Origin: Polaromonas sp. AER18D-145
Lineage (GTDB): Bacteria > Pseudomonadota > Gammaproteobacteria > Burkholderiales > Burkholderiaceae_C
Reading direction: 5' to 3'
NCBI RefSeq assembly: GCF_002379095.1
Contig: NZ_NBZV01000003.1
Location: 62,001 to 126,000, forward strand
Length of the DNA: 64,000 nucleotides
How positions within the stretch are numbered: position 1 is the stretch's first letter; every line of letters begins with the position of its first letter. The notes below the pieces were generated by a model. The model did no database searches, had not been told where the DNA came from, and worked only from the letters and a program-made list of their open reading frames with translations. The position numbers and the translations under genes are program-made. Below, one piece after another: positions 18,281 to 25,953 of the stretch.

Positions 18281-18738
18281 GACGCACTCTTGATTTTCTT
18301 CGGCTTGTATTTTTCTCGCCGGAACTGGTGCTAGCTCTCATACCTATTGTCATTTATATATATGTACCGGGTTGGGCGGACCTCTTGTTGAAGCCGATGG
18401 GTGATGGCGTAGGCTGGGGGCTGTCCGCTGCAGGCTTGTCTTTGGCAATGCTTGCTTTTAACTACAAAGAGGGTTTTGAGTTGCTGTCGTTAAGTGGCGG
18501 CAAGAAGGTGCTGATTGAATGGCCCGACTATCCACAACTTAAGATGCGGATTTTGGTTGCGTTCGTCTGGTGTTTGTTTGGGGCAGTTGCGTGTTTTGGC
18601 GCAACGTGGATGGTCGCAAAAAATTTACAACCGTTGCTGGGTATCACTTTGATGGTTAGCGGACTGCTGTCTGCCGCAGCTGCAACGGCAACTATTGCAC
18701 TGGCCAGATTTTCCCTCCGGGAAATATTAGGAGAGTGA
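18277..18738 (+). CDS. Small four-helix membrane protein, second gene of the low-GC module
   Basis: 153 aa with four predicted transmembrane segments at about 11-31, 45-62, 90-112 and 118-140. A polar loop (residues 63-89) with WPDYPQLKMR lies between the second and third. There is no recognisable catalytic motif. It overlaps the upstream gene by 4 bases and lies in the same low-GC block. The topology suits a membrane effector or pore partner of the upstream soluble protein, as RexB is for RexA. No sequence identity to RexB was established. Confidence 0.6.
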   Translation: MRRTLDFLRLVFFSPELVLALIPIVIYIYVPGWADLLLKPMGDGVGWGLSAAGLSLAMLAFNYKEGFELLSLSGGKKVLIEWPDYPQLKMRILVAFVWCLFGAVACFGATWMVAKNLQPLLGITLMVSGLLSAAAATATIALARFSLREILGE

Positions 18739-18768
18739 TGGATTCGCGCTGCCAGCGGGATAGATGTG

Positions 18769-18823
18769 CACTATAAAAATACTAGCTACTTGTGCAATAG
18801 GTATCGGGGATAGAACCCGATTC
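18769..18823 (+). repeat. 3'-end repeat, copy 4 (strongly diverged)
   Basis: CTATAAAAATACTAGCTACTTGTGC, then ATCGGGGATAGAACCCGATT keeps the spacing and ends of the family. It is 30 bases after the stop of the membrane-protein gene, same strand, and marks the right edge of the low-GC segment. Confidence 0.55.
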
Positions 18824-18839
18824 GACAGGGAACAGCCAC

Positions 18840-19634
18840 ATGAAAGAGCTACACGCACTGGTGGACTATGAGAACGTCCAGCCCACGCTCGAAGAGCTGG
18901 TCAAGCTCGCGCCTGACTTCACCGATGTCTGGCTATTCCATGGCCCGCATCAGATCAAGCAGGCGCAGCAGATGGCGACAGCCCATACCGGCGTGACGCT
19001 GGTGCCCCGCAGTGGTAAGGGCCGAAACGCGCTGGACTTTCACCTGACGTTTTATTTAGGCTATGTGGCGGCCAAGCACCCGGACGCGCACCTGGTGGTA
19101 GTGGCCAACGACAAGGGTTATGACCCCATGATTGCCCACGCCCGATTGCTGAACTTCACGGTGAAGCGCATGGGCCACAAAGCCAAGCCCTCCACAGTCG
19201 CCAAACCAGTGGTTGAAGCAGCGGTCAAGGCCGTGGCGCCAGCCGCAGCCAAAAAAACAGCTCCTGCCGCCAAGGCTGCGCCGGCAAAAAAAGCAGCTCC
19301 CGCCAAAGCACCTGTAGCGGCCAAAAAAGCTGCAGCAAAGAAAGCTCCAGTCAAGAAGGCGACCGCCAAAAAGTCCGCAAACCCCAAGCCGTCAGCAGCC
19401 AAAGTGGCTACCCAGTCCAAAGCTGCAATGTCGGCAGACGCCAAAGAGTTGACTCGCATCAAAAACGGCCTCGCCAAGATGGGCAACAAGGCCCCGCACA
19501 AGCTCAAGTCATTTTTGCGCCATGTAGGGGCGCAGTTGGGCAAAGGCAGTACAGCGGAGCAGATTGAGGCAATGGTGCAAAAGCTGGAGAAGGCGGGGGC
19601 GGTGCATATTGCTGGCGATTTGGTGCTGTACTGA
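18840..19634 (+). CDS. PIN-like (NYN-type) domain protein with histone H1-like Lys/Ala-rich linker
   Basis: 264 aa in three parts. Residues 1-110 form a PIN-like fold with acidic residues D9 (VDYENV), D66 (NALDFHL), D91 and D95 (ANDKGYD), as in metal-dependent RNases. Residues about 114-195 are Lys/Ala/Pro-rich repeats like histone H1 or AlgP and probably bind nucleic acid. Residues about 200-264 form a small helical domain. The role is likely RNA or DNA processing; the substrate is unknown. AGGGA lies upstream of ATG 18840. The gene has normal high GC, unlike the module before it. Confidence 0.75.
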   Translation: MKELHALVDYENVQPTLEELVKLAPDFTDVWLFHGPHQIKQAQQMATAHTGVTLVPRSGKGRNALDFHLTFYLGYVAAKHPDAHLVVVANDKGYDPMIAHARLLNFTVKRMGHKAKPSTVAKPVVEAAVKAVAPAAAKKTAPAAKAAPAKKAAPAKAPVAAKKAAAKKAPVKKATAKKSANPKPSAAKVATQSKAAMSADAKELTRIKNGLAKMGNKAPHKLKSFLRHVGAQLGKGSTAEQIEAMVQKLEKAGAVHIAGDLVLY

Positions 19635-19721
19635 ATTTGAAGTCGCAATTTGCGACCTTAAAGTTGTTGGCCGAGGTCATGCCCTTGGCATGAGCGCAAA
19701 ACAGTTCGATGAGGTGCAACC

Positions 19722-20114
19722 ATGAAAAAGACCGCAGAGACCCAGGGCGAATCCCCCGTCCGGCTGATCGACGCGAAGATCAAGAGCCTGGACGACTGGC
19801 GAGGCAAGACGCTCGCCCGTGTCCGCGCGCTCATCCAGCAGGCCGACCCGGCGGTGGTCGAGGAGTGGAAGTGGAGCCTTCCGGTGTGGTCGCACGACGG
19901 CATTCTCTGCACCGGCGAGACCTACAAAGACAAGGTGAAGCTGACTTTCCCCAAGGGCGCCTCGCTCAAGGACCCGGCCAAACTGTTCAATGCCAGCCTG
20001 GAAGGCAACACCCGGCGCGCCATTGATCTGGCGGAGGGCGATGCCATCGATGAAGCGGCCTTCAAGGCGCTGATACGCACCGCTGCGGCGCTGAACAAGT
20101 CGCCCGCCCGGTAG
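19722..20114 (+). CDS. DUF1801-domain protein
   Basis: 130 aa. The pattern RVRALIQQADPAVVEEWKWSLPVW, followed by a strand-rich core with KVKLTFPKGASL, is typical of the YdhG/DUF1801 family, a small alpha/beta fold of unknown biochemical role. GAGGTG sits 6-11 bases before ATG 19722. It appears monocistronic, and the next gene is convergent. Confidence 0.8.
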   Translation: MKKTAETQGESPVRLIDAKIKSLDDWRGKTLARVRALIQQADPAVVEEWKWSLPVWSHDGILCTGETYKDKVKLTFPKGASLKDPAKLFNASLEGNTRRAIDLAEGDAIDEAAFKALIRTAAALNKSPAR

Positions 20115-20157
20115 GGGGACGCGGCGCCGCATCAGTGGCTGCCTGCCCCAGGCACTG

Positions 20158-21186
20158 TCAGTTCAATGCCTTGTCAAAAAACGCAGGAAGCTCACGCTGC
20201 AACTGGCCCAGAAACGCGCCACGGTCAAAGCCCGGCGGGTTGGCGCCAATGTCGCCGTCTTCGGAAGGGATGGGCATGGTGGGCATGTCCTGAAACGCGA
20301 AGTGCCAGGCATTGGGCACCCGGTGCATGTCAACACCGGGCACGTTGGCGGCCACCCATTCGGCATGAAAGCGCGGCACCAGAAAACGGTCTTGCTGCGC
20401 CCCATACACCGCCACCGGAATGCGGATTTGCGCCAGCGAGGCGGCGCTGAACAAGGCCCCCATAGGCGCCAGTGCCACCACGGCCCGCACGCGTGTATCG
20501 GTCAAAGGCGGAATGGCCGGCGCTGCGGCGCCAGCGTTGGTGGCCGGGATGCGCTCCTTGCCGGTGTTGCAAAAAATCGGGTCCTCGGCGCGCTCGGCAT
20601 TGCAGTGCGCGTCGAAGCGTGACGGCTCGGCCCGCCCACCCGCCAGGGCCAGCACGGTGTAGCCACCTGCCGAATGCCCCACGGCGCCCACGCGTGGCCC
20701 CTTCGCGTCGCTGGCGATGCGGTCCTTCCATAACGGGTCGTTCAGCAAGGCGTCGATCACGCGCGACGCCTGCCGCGGCCGCTCGGTGGCATAACGCTCC
20801 AGGCTGCCCTGGCGCAAGGAGCGGTCTTGCCAGTTGTCGCCGGGGTGGCGCAGTGCGGCCACCAGGTAGCCTTGCTGCGCCAGCGCCTCGGCCAGGCTGC
20901 TGTGCGCAAGTTCACTGCCGCCGGTGCCGTGGCTCAGGACGATCAGGCCCTTGACCTTGGCCTCGGGCGCGGCCTGCATGGCCACGTTCACATTGAACGG
21001 CCCCATGGCGATGGTGCGCGCGGCCGCCTGCGTGGGGTAATACAAGGCCGCCACGATGGGCGCGGCATCCGCCGTGGTGGCTGGAATGGTGATCTGGCGC
21101 CAGCCGGCTTGCGCCGCCATGGCCTGGGCCGCCGTCAGCAGCAGGCCGCAAAAAACGAGGGTGACAGGGCGTGTTGAAAGGGACAT
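20158..21186 (-). CDS. Secreted alpha/beta hydrolase (dienelactone hydrolase / PAF-acetylhydrolase-like)
   Basis: 342 aa with a signal peptide (residues 1-24, AAQAMAAQA). The oxyanion-hole strand VLSHGTGG, the nucleophile elbow GHSAGG and a C-terminal NAWHFAFQD with the catalytic His are visible. It probably hydrolyses esters in the periplasm; the substrate is unknown. GGAG precedes ATG 21186 on the minus strand. It is convergent with the DUF1801 gene and stands alone. Confidence 0.82.
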   Translation of the reverse strand: MSLSTRPVTLVFCGLLLTAAQAMAAQAGWRQITIPATTADAAPIVAALYYPTQAAARTIAMGPFNVNVAMQAAPEAKVKGLIVLSHGTGGSELAHSSLAEALAQQGYLVAALRHPGDNWQDRSLRQGSLERYATERPRQASRVIDALLNDPLWKDRIASDAKGPRVGAVGHSAGGYTVLALAGGRAEPSRFDAHCNAERAEDPIFCNTGKERIPATNAGAAAPAIPPLTDTRVRAVVALAPMGALFSAASLAQIRIPVAVYGAQQDRFLVPRFHAEWVAANVPGVDMHRVPNAWHFAFQDMPTMPIPSEDGDIGANPPGFDRGAFLGQLQRELPAFFDKALN

Positions 21187-21411
21187 GGTGAGCTCCGTGG
21201 GTGTTGACTGGATTGAAACTGGAGGCGATGGTAGGCGCGCGAAGGGCGGCGCTGGGGTGGATTGCGACGGAACGGCCGGGCAGCGGCGCGAGATGCTGTT
21301 TCAGGCGGATGAGAGGGATGCGTCTGGCGAACCCAAACCCAAACCAGCTAACCGGCCGATGGGTTTTACCGCAGACCTGTCAGTGAAGTTTGTCAGTGAC
21401 GTCTGCCAATC

Positions 21412-21470
21412 GCTAGTGTTTTGATAGCTGCCGGCGCCCGTATTTATTGGGCTGTAGCCGGTTTTTTGCA
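21412..21470 (+). repeat. 3'-end repeat, copy 5 (exception: lies in a divergent gap)
   Basis: GTTTTGATAGCTGCCGGCGC, then TATTGGGCTGTAGCCGG, just upstream of the mazG-like gene. It is one of two copies that are not behind a stop codon. The rest of the 21187-21484 gap shows nothing else recognisable. Confidence 0.85.
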
Positions 21471-21484
21471 TAGAATGCCAAGAT

Positions 21485-21856
21485 ATGAACAACGATCTTC
21501 CCTCCCTGACCCAGTCCCTGCGCGACTTCGCCCAGGCGCGTGACTGGGCGCAGTTTCACTCGCCCAAGAACCTGGCGTCGGCCCTGTCGGTGGAGGCGGC
21601 GGAGTTGCTGGAGCACTTTCAGTGGCTGACGGAAGAACAAAGCCGCACACTGGCCGCACCCAAAAAAGCCGAGGTGGCCGCCGAGGCGGCCGATGTGTTG
21701 CTGTACCTGCTGCAGCTTTGCGACAAGCTGCAGATTGACCTGCTGGAGGCGGCGCGGCTGAAGCTGGCCGTCAATGCCGCAAAGTACCCGGTGGACCGTG
21801 CGCGCGGCTCCAGCCAGAAATACACCGCGATCACCGACCCGAAGCAGGGTGGGTGA
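21485..21856 (+). CDS. MazG-like nucleotide pyrophosphohydrolase
   Basis: 123 aa, an all-helical MazG/RS21-C6-type enzyme that hydrolyses (d)NTPs to monophosphates. The metal-binding ExxE...ExxD pattern is present: SVEAAELLEHFQW and EVAAEAADVLLYLLQL. Length and motifs fit the single-domain house-cleaning group. It is followed by a repeat and the PPC-domain gene on the same strand. Confidence 0.88.
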   Translation: MNNDLPSLTQSLRDFAQARDWAQFHSPKNLASALSVEAAELLEHFQWLTEEQSRTLAAPKKAEVAAEAADVLLYLLQLCDKLQIDLLEAARLKLAVNAAKYPVDRARGSSQKYTAITDPKQGG

Positions 21857-21867
21857 GGGGCGCGTAA

Positions 21868-21928
21868 CTCCTGATTTGATAGCTGCCTGCGCAATAAGCA
21901 TAAGGGCTGGAGGCCAATTTCTTGTGAG
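21868..21928 (+). repeat. 3'-end repeat, copy 6
   Basis: CTGATTTGATAGCTGCCTGCGC, then AAGGGCTGGAGGCCAATTT. It starts 12 bases after the mazG stop, same strand, and fills the gap to the next gene. Confidence 0.85.
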
Positions 21929-21934
21929 AAAACC

Positions 21935-22384
21935 ATGCAGACCCTGCCCATTCGCCTGAGCCCCGGCGAGGACTTGCGCACCGCCATCGAGGCGGCGGTG
22001 CGCGGCGCCAACTGCCGCGCGGCGTTTGTGCTGTCCGGCATCGGCAGCCTGTCCAGCGCGGGCCTGCGTTTTGCGGGCGCAAAGCAGCCGCGGCGCCTGA
22101 CGGGTGACATGGAAATCCTGAGCCTGTCGGGCACGGTGGCGTTCAACGGCACGGGCCAGGGCGCACGCAGCAGCTCGCACCTGCACATGGCGCTGTCCAC
22201 CGCCACCGGCGAAGTGTTGGGCGGCCATGTGGCGCCGGGCTGCACGGTGCGGACCACGGCGGAGGTGTTGCTGGCGTTGCTGCCGGAGTGGGAGTTCTCC
22301 CGCGAGCCGGATGCGGCGACGGGGTATCAGGAGCTTGAAATCACAAAACGTGACCTCCAGTCTGGCGACAGGCACAAGCCGTGA
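21935..22384 (+). CDS. PPC (DUF296) domain protein
   Basis: 149 aa. RLSPGEDLRTAIEAAV at the start, the VLSGIGSLSSAGLRFA block and the HLHMALS...GGHV metal/ligand motif define the plant/prokaryote conserved domain, a trimeric fold. In bacteria it is usually a stand-alone protein of unknown role. The start is 78 bases after the mazG stop, with a repeat copy between. Confidence 0.88.
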   Translation: MQTLPIRLSPGEDLRTAIEAAVRGANCRAAFVLSGIGSLSSAGLRFAGAKQPRRLTGDMEILSLSGTVAFNGTGQGARSSSHLHMALSTATGEVLGGHVAPGCTVRTTAEVLLALLPEWEFSREPDAATGYQELEITKRDLQSGDRHKP

Positions 22385-22426
22385 CGCCAGATGGGCAAGC
22401 CCTGTCAGCCCAGGCTCAGAACCCGC

Positions 22427-22981
22427 TCAGAACAGCCTGACCCACCACAGGCGCAGGCGCATGCCCAGTTCGGTGGTGTAGCCCGCGCTGGCGCTGCGCA
22501 GCTGGCCTTGCCCGTCGATCACCACAAAAGAGGGCACCGACTGAAAGCCGAAGGCACGCGTCAGCTCACCGCGCGTATCGATGGCGGTTTGCCAGGGCAA
22601 CTGGCGCTGCTGCTGCACCTGCCGCACCTTGTCGGCCGGGCCGGACTGCATGGCCACCGTCAACACCGGCCAGTCCTGCGCGAGCCGGGTGACGCTGTTC
22701 TCTTCGGTGCGGCAGATGGGGCACCACTCGGCCCAGAAGTGCAGGGCGACCGGCTGGCCGGGGTGGGCCTGGCGCCACTGGGCCAGCGTGGTGCTGCGCG
22801 TCGTGCCGTCGGGCTGCAGCACGCTGATGGCCAGATCGGGCGCCGGCCCGGCCGGCACATGCCGCGTCTGCCAGGCCTGAACCGCAACCACGATCGCCAC
22901 CAGCATGGCCAGTTGGGCCAGATGGCTTTTCCAGTGGTTGCGCAGGTGCGCGGCGAAGCGGGTGATCAGGGTGTTTGGCAT
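22427..22981 (-). CDS. Membrane-anchored thioredoxin-like protein, ScsD type
   Basis: 184 aa. One N-terminal transmembrane anchor (about 21-38) is followed by a periplasmic TlpA-like thioredoxin domain with the redox pair C87-P-I-C90 in AEWCPIC and the cis-Pro loop SVPSF. Such ScsD-like proteins keep periplasmic thiols reduced, often in copper stress. Partner genes (ScsB/DsbD) are not in the window. ATG 22981 is chosen because it places the membrane anchor correctly. Confidence 0.85.
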   Translation of the reverse strand: MPNTLITRFAAHLRNHWKSHLAQLAMLVAIVVAVQAWQTRHVPAGPAPDLAISVLQPDGTTRSTTLAQWRQAHPGQPVALHFWAEWCPICRTEENSVTRLAQDWPVLTVAMQSGPADKVRQVQQQRQLPWQTAIDTRGELTRAFGFQSVPSFVVIDGQGQLRSASAGYTTELGMRLRLWWVRLF

Positions 22982-23092
22982 GTGCCCCGAGTATCGACCA
23001 GGCACTGCCGGCCCGCGCCGCCGCTGCGGGAAGCCCCGGCAGCGGCAAGGTGGGGCGCCGGCGGGGCTGCGGGCGTGCGGACGATGCATGGG

Positions 23093-23154
23093 TTGCTATT
23101 AAAGTCATAGCTGCTTGCGGCCATAGTTATTGGGCTGGAGCCCGATTTCAATCG
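23093..23154 (+). repeat. 3'-end repeat, copy 7 (exception: lies in a divergent gap)
   Basis: TAAAGTCATAGCTGCTTGCGG, then TATTGGGCTGGAGCCCGATTT with a perfect GGGCT/AGCCC hairpin. It lies in the 22982-23305 gap between the ScsD-like gene and the wHTH gene. Confidence 0.85.
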
Positions 23155-23211
23155 TTGATTTCGTGTTGCGTGTGGCTTTTCCTGGTTTTCAGGCTGTGAG
23201 AACTTGTATTT

Positions 23212-23289
23212 CAATATGCATATTGCAGACAACTATGATTTTGTTGTTGAATTTTAAAATAATTCATGGCATATTCTGTATGCATATTG
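23212..23289. promoter_or_regulatory. Repeated palindromic operator before the wHTH/nucleotidyltransferase pair
   Basis: CAATATGCATATTG (23212-23225) is a perfect 14-base palindrome. Its core TATGCATATTG recurs at 23279-23289, 64 bases on and just before the first gene. The region between is AT-rich and probably holds the promoter. This fits autoregulation by the downstream winged-HTH protein, as in toxin-antitoxin operons; inference. Confidence 0.55.
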
Positions 23290-23305
23290 AATGCAAGGGT
23301 TGCCA

Positions 23306-23860
23306 ATGAGTTCTTCCGGAATCAAATCCCGCCTTGGCCATGCGCAGTGGTCGCTGAAACCGCAAGACCTGGCCATGGGGTTCAAGCTGGTGTGTCTGGC
23401 AGGGCAAAAGCTGCCCTACACAGCACTGGCGCAGGCCATGCACATGTCGCAGTTTGAAGCCCACGCCTGCATGGCGCGGCTCGGTGGAGCGCGTCTGTTG
23501 GCTGAGGTTAATGACGTCCCTACGCTGGTGCTGGCGGCTTTCAGGCCCATGGTGTTGCAGGGGGCGCCTTACTTTTTCCCGGCGGTAAGGGGCGAGATCA
23601 CCATGGGTTTTCCTACGGCCTATGGTGTTGAGCCGCTCAAGTCCAAAGTGCTGTTTGCTGATGAGACACCGCCCGTGTGGCCCCATGCAGACGGCCCGGT
23701 GCGCGGCAGTGCGCTGCTGCCTCTGTACCCCAAGTTGCCCCTCGCCGCCGCGCAGGACCCGGCTTTGTACGAGTTGCTGGCCTTGTTTGACGCGCTGCGC
23801 ATAGGCCAGGCGCGCGAACGCGAAATGGCCCGCAAGCTGCTGGAAGAAAGGTTGAGCTGA
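23306..23860 (+). CDS. Winged-HTH protein, first gene of a putative toxin-antitoxin-like pair
   Basis: 184 aa with no named family assigned. A predicted winged HTH lies at about residues 20-70 (QDLAMGFKLVCLAG..LPYTALAQAMHMSQFEAHACMARL). The rest is a Pro-rich middle and a helical C-terminus (FDALRIGQAREREMARKLLEE). ATG 23291 is also in frame; 23306 leaves the second operator copy free. The stop TGA overlaps the ATG of the nucleotidyltransferase gene by one base. The layout matches antitoxin/nucleotidyltransferase-toxin operons (AbiE-like), but the function is inferred from context. Confidence 0.6.
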   Translation: MSSSGIKSRLGHAQWSLKPQDLAMGFKLVCLAGQKLPYTALAQAMHMSQFEAHACMARLGGARLLAEVNDVPTLVLAAFRPMVLQGAPYFFPAVRGEITMGFPTAYGVEPLKSKVLFADETPPVWPHADGPVRGSALLPLYPKLPLAAAQDPALYELLALFDALRIGQAREREMARKLLEERLS

Positions 23861-24582
23861 TGGCCGCATTCAACAACCCCAATCTGGCTATTCTGGAGCT
23901 CGTGGCGCAGGCCTTGGGTCCGGTATGTGAAAGCGTGATCTTTGTGGGCGGTTGCGCTACGGGTCTGTTGCTGACGCAGGAGCGGCCCGACCGCATCCGC
24001 ATCACCGAAGACGTTGACATCGTTGCGCAAGCGCTGACGGTGCATGACTACCACGCCATTGAGAAGCAAGTCCGCGCTCAGGGCTTCAGCAACGACATGC
24101 GGCCCTATGCACCCATTTGCCGGTGGGTTTATAAAAATGTCACGCTTGACTTGATGCCCACGGTCAAGGACATCCTGGGCTTTGCCAACCGCTGGTATCC
24201 ATTGGCCCTGCAGACTGCAGAACTGGTCACACTGCCCAGCGGCATGAGCATCCGGCTCATTAGCGCCCCGGTTTTCATTGGCACCAAGTTAGAGGCGTTC
24301 AAGGACCGGGGCAAAGACGCCGATGGCAGGCCAGACTTTCTGGGTAGCCATGATCTTGAAGACATCATCACCGTGGCAGACCGGCGGCCCGAACTGCTGG
24401 CCGAGTGCCGTGCCGCAACGCCGGAGCTGCGCGCCTACCTGGCGGCAGAACTCACGGCGCTGTTTGCCAATCCCGAGTTCGAACAAGCCCTGTCAGGCCA
24501 TTTGCCGGGCGACACTTTCAGCCAGCAGCGCGCCAGACCGCTCGCAAATACATTGCGCGAACTGTCAACGCTTTTAGCATGA
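23860..24582 (+). CDS. Nucleotidyltransferase-fold protein (AbiEii/MNT-like)
   Basis: 240 aa. The polymerase-beta-type signature is complete: FVGGCATGLLL (G30-G31), the acidic pair D51-V-D53 in ITEDVDIV and a third acid D97 in VTLDLMP. The C-terminal half is helical with TKLEAFKDRGK and LGSHDLEDIITV, as in AbiEii-family toxins that modify RNA or protein. It is translationally coupled to the wHTH gene. It could be a toxin or defence effector; a housekeeping transferase is not excluded. Confidence 0.72.
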   Translation: MAAFNNPNLAILELVAQALGPVCESVIFVGGCATGLLLTQERPDRIRITEDVDIVAQALTVHDYHAIEKQVRAQGFSNDMRPYAPICRWVYKNVTLDLMPTVKDILGFANRWYPLALQTAELVTLPSGMSIRLISAPVFIGTKLEAFKDRGKDADGRPDFLGSHDLEDIITVADRRPELLAECRAATPELRAYLAAELTALFANPEFEQALSGHLPGDTFSQQRARPLANTLRELSTLLA

Positions 24583-24630
24583 AATACATGGAGGTCACAG
24601 ACCCGTAGCCGAGGGTAAGGGTGGCGAAAT

Positions 24631-24688
24631 TCTCATTATTTGATAGCTGCTGGCGACCGTATTTATTGGGCTACAGCCCGATTTGACA
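24631..24688 (+). repeat. 3'-end repeat, copy 8
   Basis: ATTTGATAGCTGCTGGCGACC, then TATTGGGCTACAGCCCGATTT with a perfect GGGCT-AC-AGCCC stem. It lies 49 bases after the nucleotidyltransferase stop, same strand, directly before a terminator. Confidence 0.88.
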
Positions 24689-24690
24689 TA

Positions 24691-24724
24691 AAAAAACCGC
24701 CGGCAGTTGCCAGCGGCTTTTCTT
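24691..24724. terminator. Bidirectional rho-independent terminator between convergent genes
   Basis: Stem CCGCCGGCA (24697-24705) / TGCCAGCGG (24708-24716) with one mismatch. An A-tract lies before and CTTTTCTTT after it, between the nucleotidyltransferase gene (+) and the MetE-like gene (-). Confidence 0.8.
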
Positions 24725-24746
24725 TATCGGGCAGTCGGCGAACCGA

Positions 24747-25859
24747 TCAGACCGAACCCCACACCTCCTGCGCCGTCTCGATCACCAGGCGCAGCTTGGC
24801 GCGCTGGGCTTCGACGGCGATGTCATTGCCGTGCACGGTGCTGGAAAAGCCGCACTGCGGTGACAGGGCCAATTGCTCCAGCGGGGCGTATTTCGCGGCT
24901 TCCTCGATGCGGCGTTTCAGCTCGTCCTTGCTTTCCAGCGTGCCGAACTTGGTGGTCACCAGGCCCAGCACCACGGTTTTGCCCTTGGGCAGGAAACGCA
25001 GGGGCTTGAAGTCGCCGGAGCGGTCGTCGTCGTATTCCATGAAGTAGGCGTCCAGGTTCATTTCCTTGAGCAGCGCCTCGGCCACCGGCTCGTAGTTGCC
25101 GGCGGCGGCGTGGGTGCTCTTGAAGTTGCCGCGGCACAGGTGCATGGCCAGCAACATGCCTTCGGGCTTTTGCGCCACCACCTTGTTGATGAAGCCGGCG
25201 TAACGGTGCGGCAGCTCGTCGGGGTCGTCACCGCGCTGGCGGGCGGCTTCGCGCATCTTGGTGTCGCACAGGTAGGCCAGGTTGGTGTCGTCCATCTGCA
25301 CATAGGTGCAGCCGGCGGCGGCCAGGCTGCGCAGCTCGTCGCCGTAGGCCTTGGCCACGTCGTCATAAAACTGCGGGTCGAGCTCGGGGTAGGCTTCCTT
25401 GCTGATGCCGGCGCGGCCGCCGCGGAAGTGCAGCATGGTGGGTGAGGGGATGGTCACCTTGGGCGTGTTGCCGGCAGAGACCTGGCTCTTGAGGTACTGG
25501 AAGTCGGCGAGCTGGATGTCTTTGACGTGGCGCACCTTGTCGATCACGCGCATCACCGGCGGGGCCAGCTCCTGCGTGCCGTCGGGCCGGATGACGGTGA
25601 CCGGGATGTCGGTTTTCACGCCGCCGATCTGCTCGAGAAAATCAATGTGGAAGTAGGTGCGGCGGAACTCGCCGTCGGTAATGCTTTTCAGGCCCACGTC
25701 TTCCTGGAACTTGACGATCTCGGTGATGGCCTTGTCTTCCACCTTGCGCAGCTGCTCGGGCGTGATCTCGCCCTTGGCCTTCTGCTCGCGGGCTTCCAGC
25801 AGGTATTTGGGGCGCAGAAAACTGCCAACGTGGTCGTAACGGGCGGGGAGCTGGGTCAT
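24747..25859 (-). CDS. MetE C-terminal-domain-like methyltransferase (cobalamin-independent methionine synthase II family)
   Basis: 370 aa, the usual size for the stand-alone MetE-C family. Zinc-ligand motifs of methionine synthase are present: H-x-C in AMHLCRGN and the later Cys in LSPQCGFSS. The N-terminus YDHVGSFLRP and the DGEFRRTYFHIDFLE block are typical. It is last in an apparent vanA-vanB operon (95 bases after vanB). VanAB releases the methoxyl carbon as formaldehyde, so a methyl/C1 role or an acceptor role in another demethylation is conceivable but unproven. AAAGGAAAAAGAG lies before ATG 25859. Confidence 0.85.
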   Translation of the reverse strand: MTQLPARYDHVGSFLRPKYLLEAREQKAKGEITPEQLRKVEDKAITEIVKFQEDVGLKSITDGEFRRTYFHIDFLEQIGGVKTDIPVTVIRPDGTQELAPPVMRVIDKVRHVKDIQLADFQYLKSQVSAGNTPKVTIPSPTMLHFRGGRAGISKEAYPELDPQFYDDVAKAYGDELRSLAAAGCTYVQMDDTNLAYLCDTKMREAARQRGDDPDELPHRYAGFINKVVAQKPEGMLLAMHLCRGNFKSTHAAAGNYEPVAEALLKEMNLDAYFMEYDDDRSGDFKPLRFLPKGKTVVLGLVTTKFGTLESKDELKRRIEEAAKYAPLEQLALSPQCGFSSTVHGNDIAVEAQRAKLRLVIETAQEVWGSV

Positions 25860-25953
25860 GTCTCTTTTTCCTTTGAGGTCGATGAAGTCAGGCAGGGGGA
25901 AGGTGAATGCAAATGTAAATGTAAATATCAGGGCACAGCCGCCGGTGGCCGGT

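Noticed and set aside
17378-18738. Calling the two-gene module RexAB or Kiwa outright
   Set aside because: Only order, size and membrane topology agree. No sequence motif identity could be shown by eye, so it is left as a hypothesis.
19250-19440. The Lys/Ala-rich stretch as a separate histone-like gene
   Set aside because: It is in frame with the PIN-like domain before it and has no start signal of its own; it is a linker or tail.
25890-25935. AAATGT tandem units after the MetE-like start
   Set aside because: Only three short imperfect units; no sign of a functional repeat or phase-variable tract.
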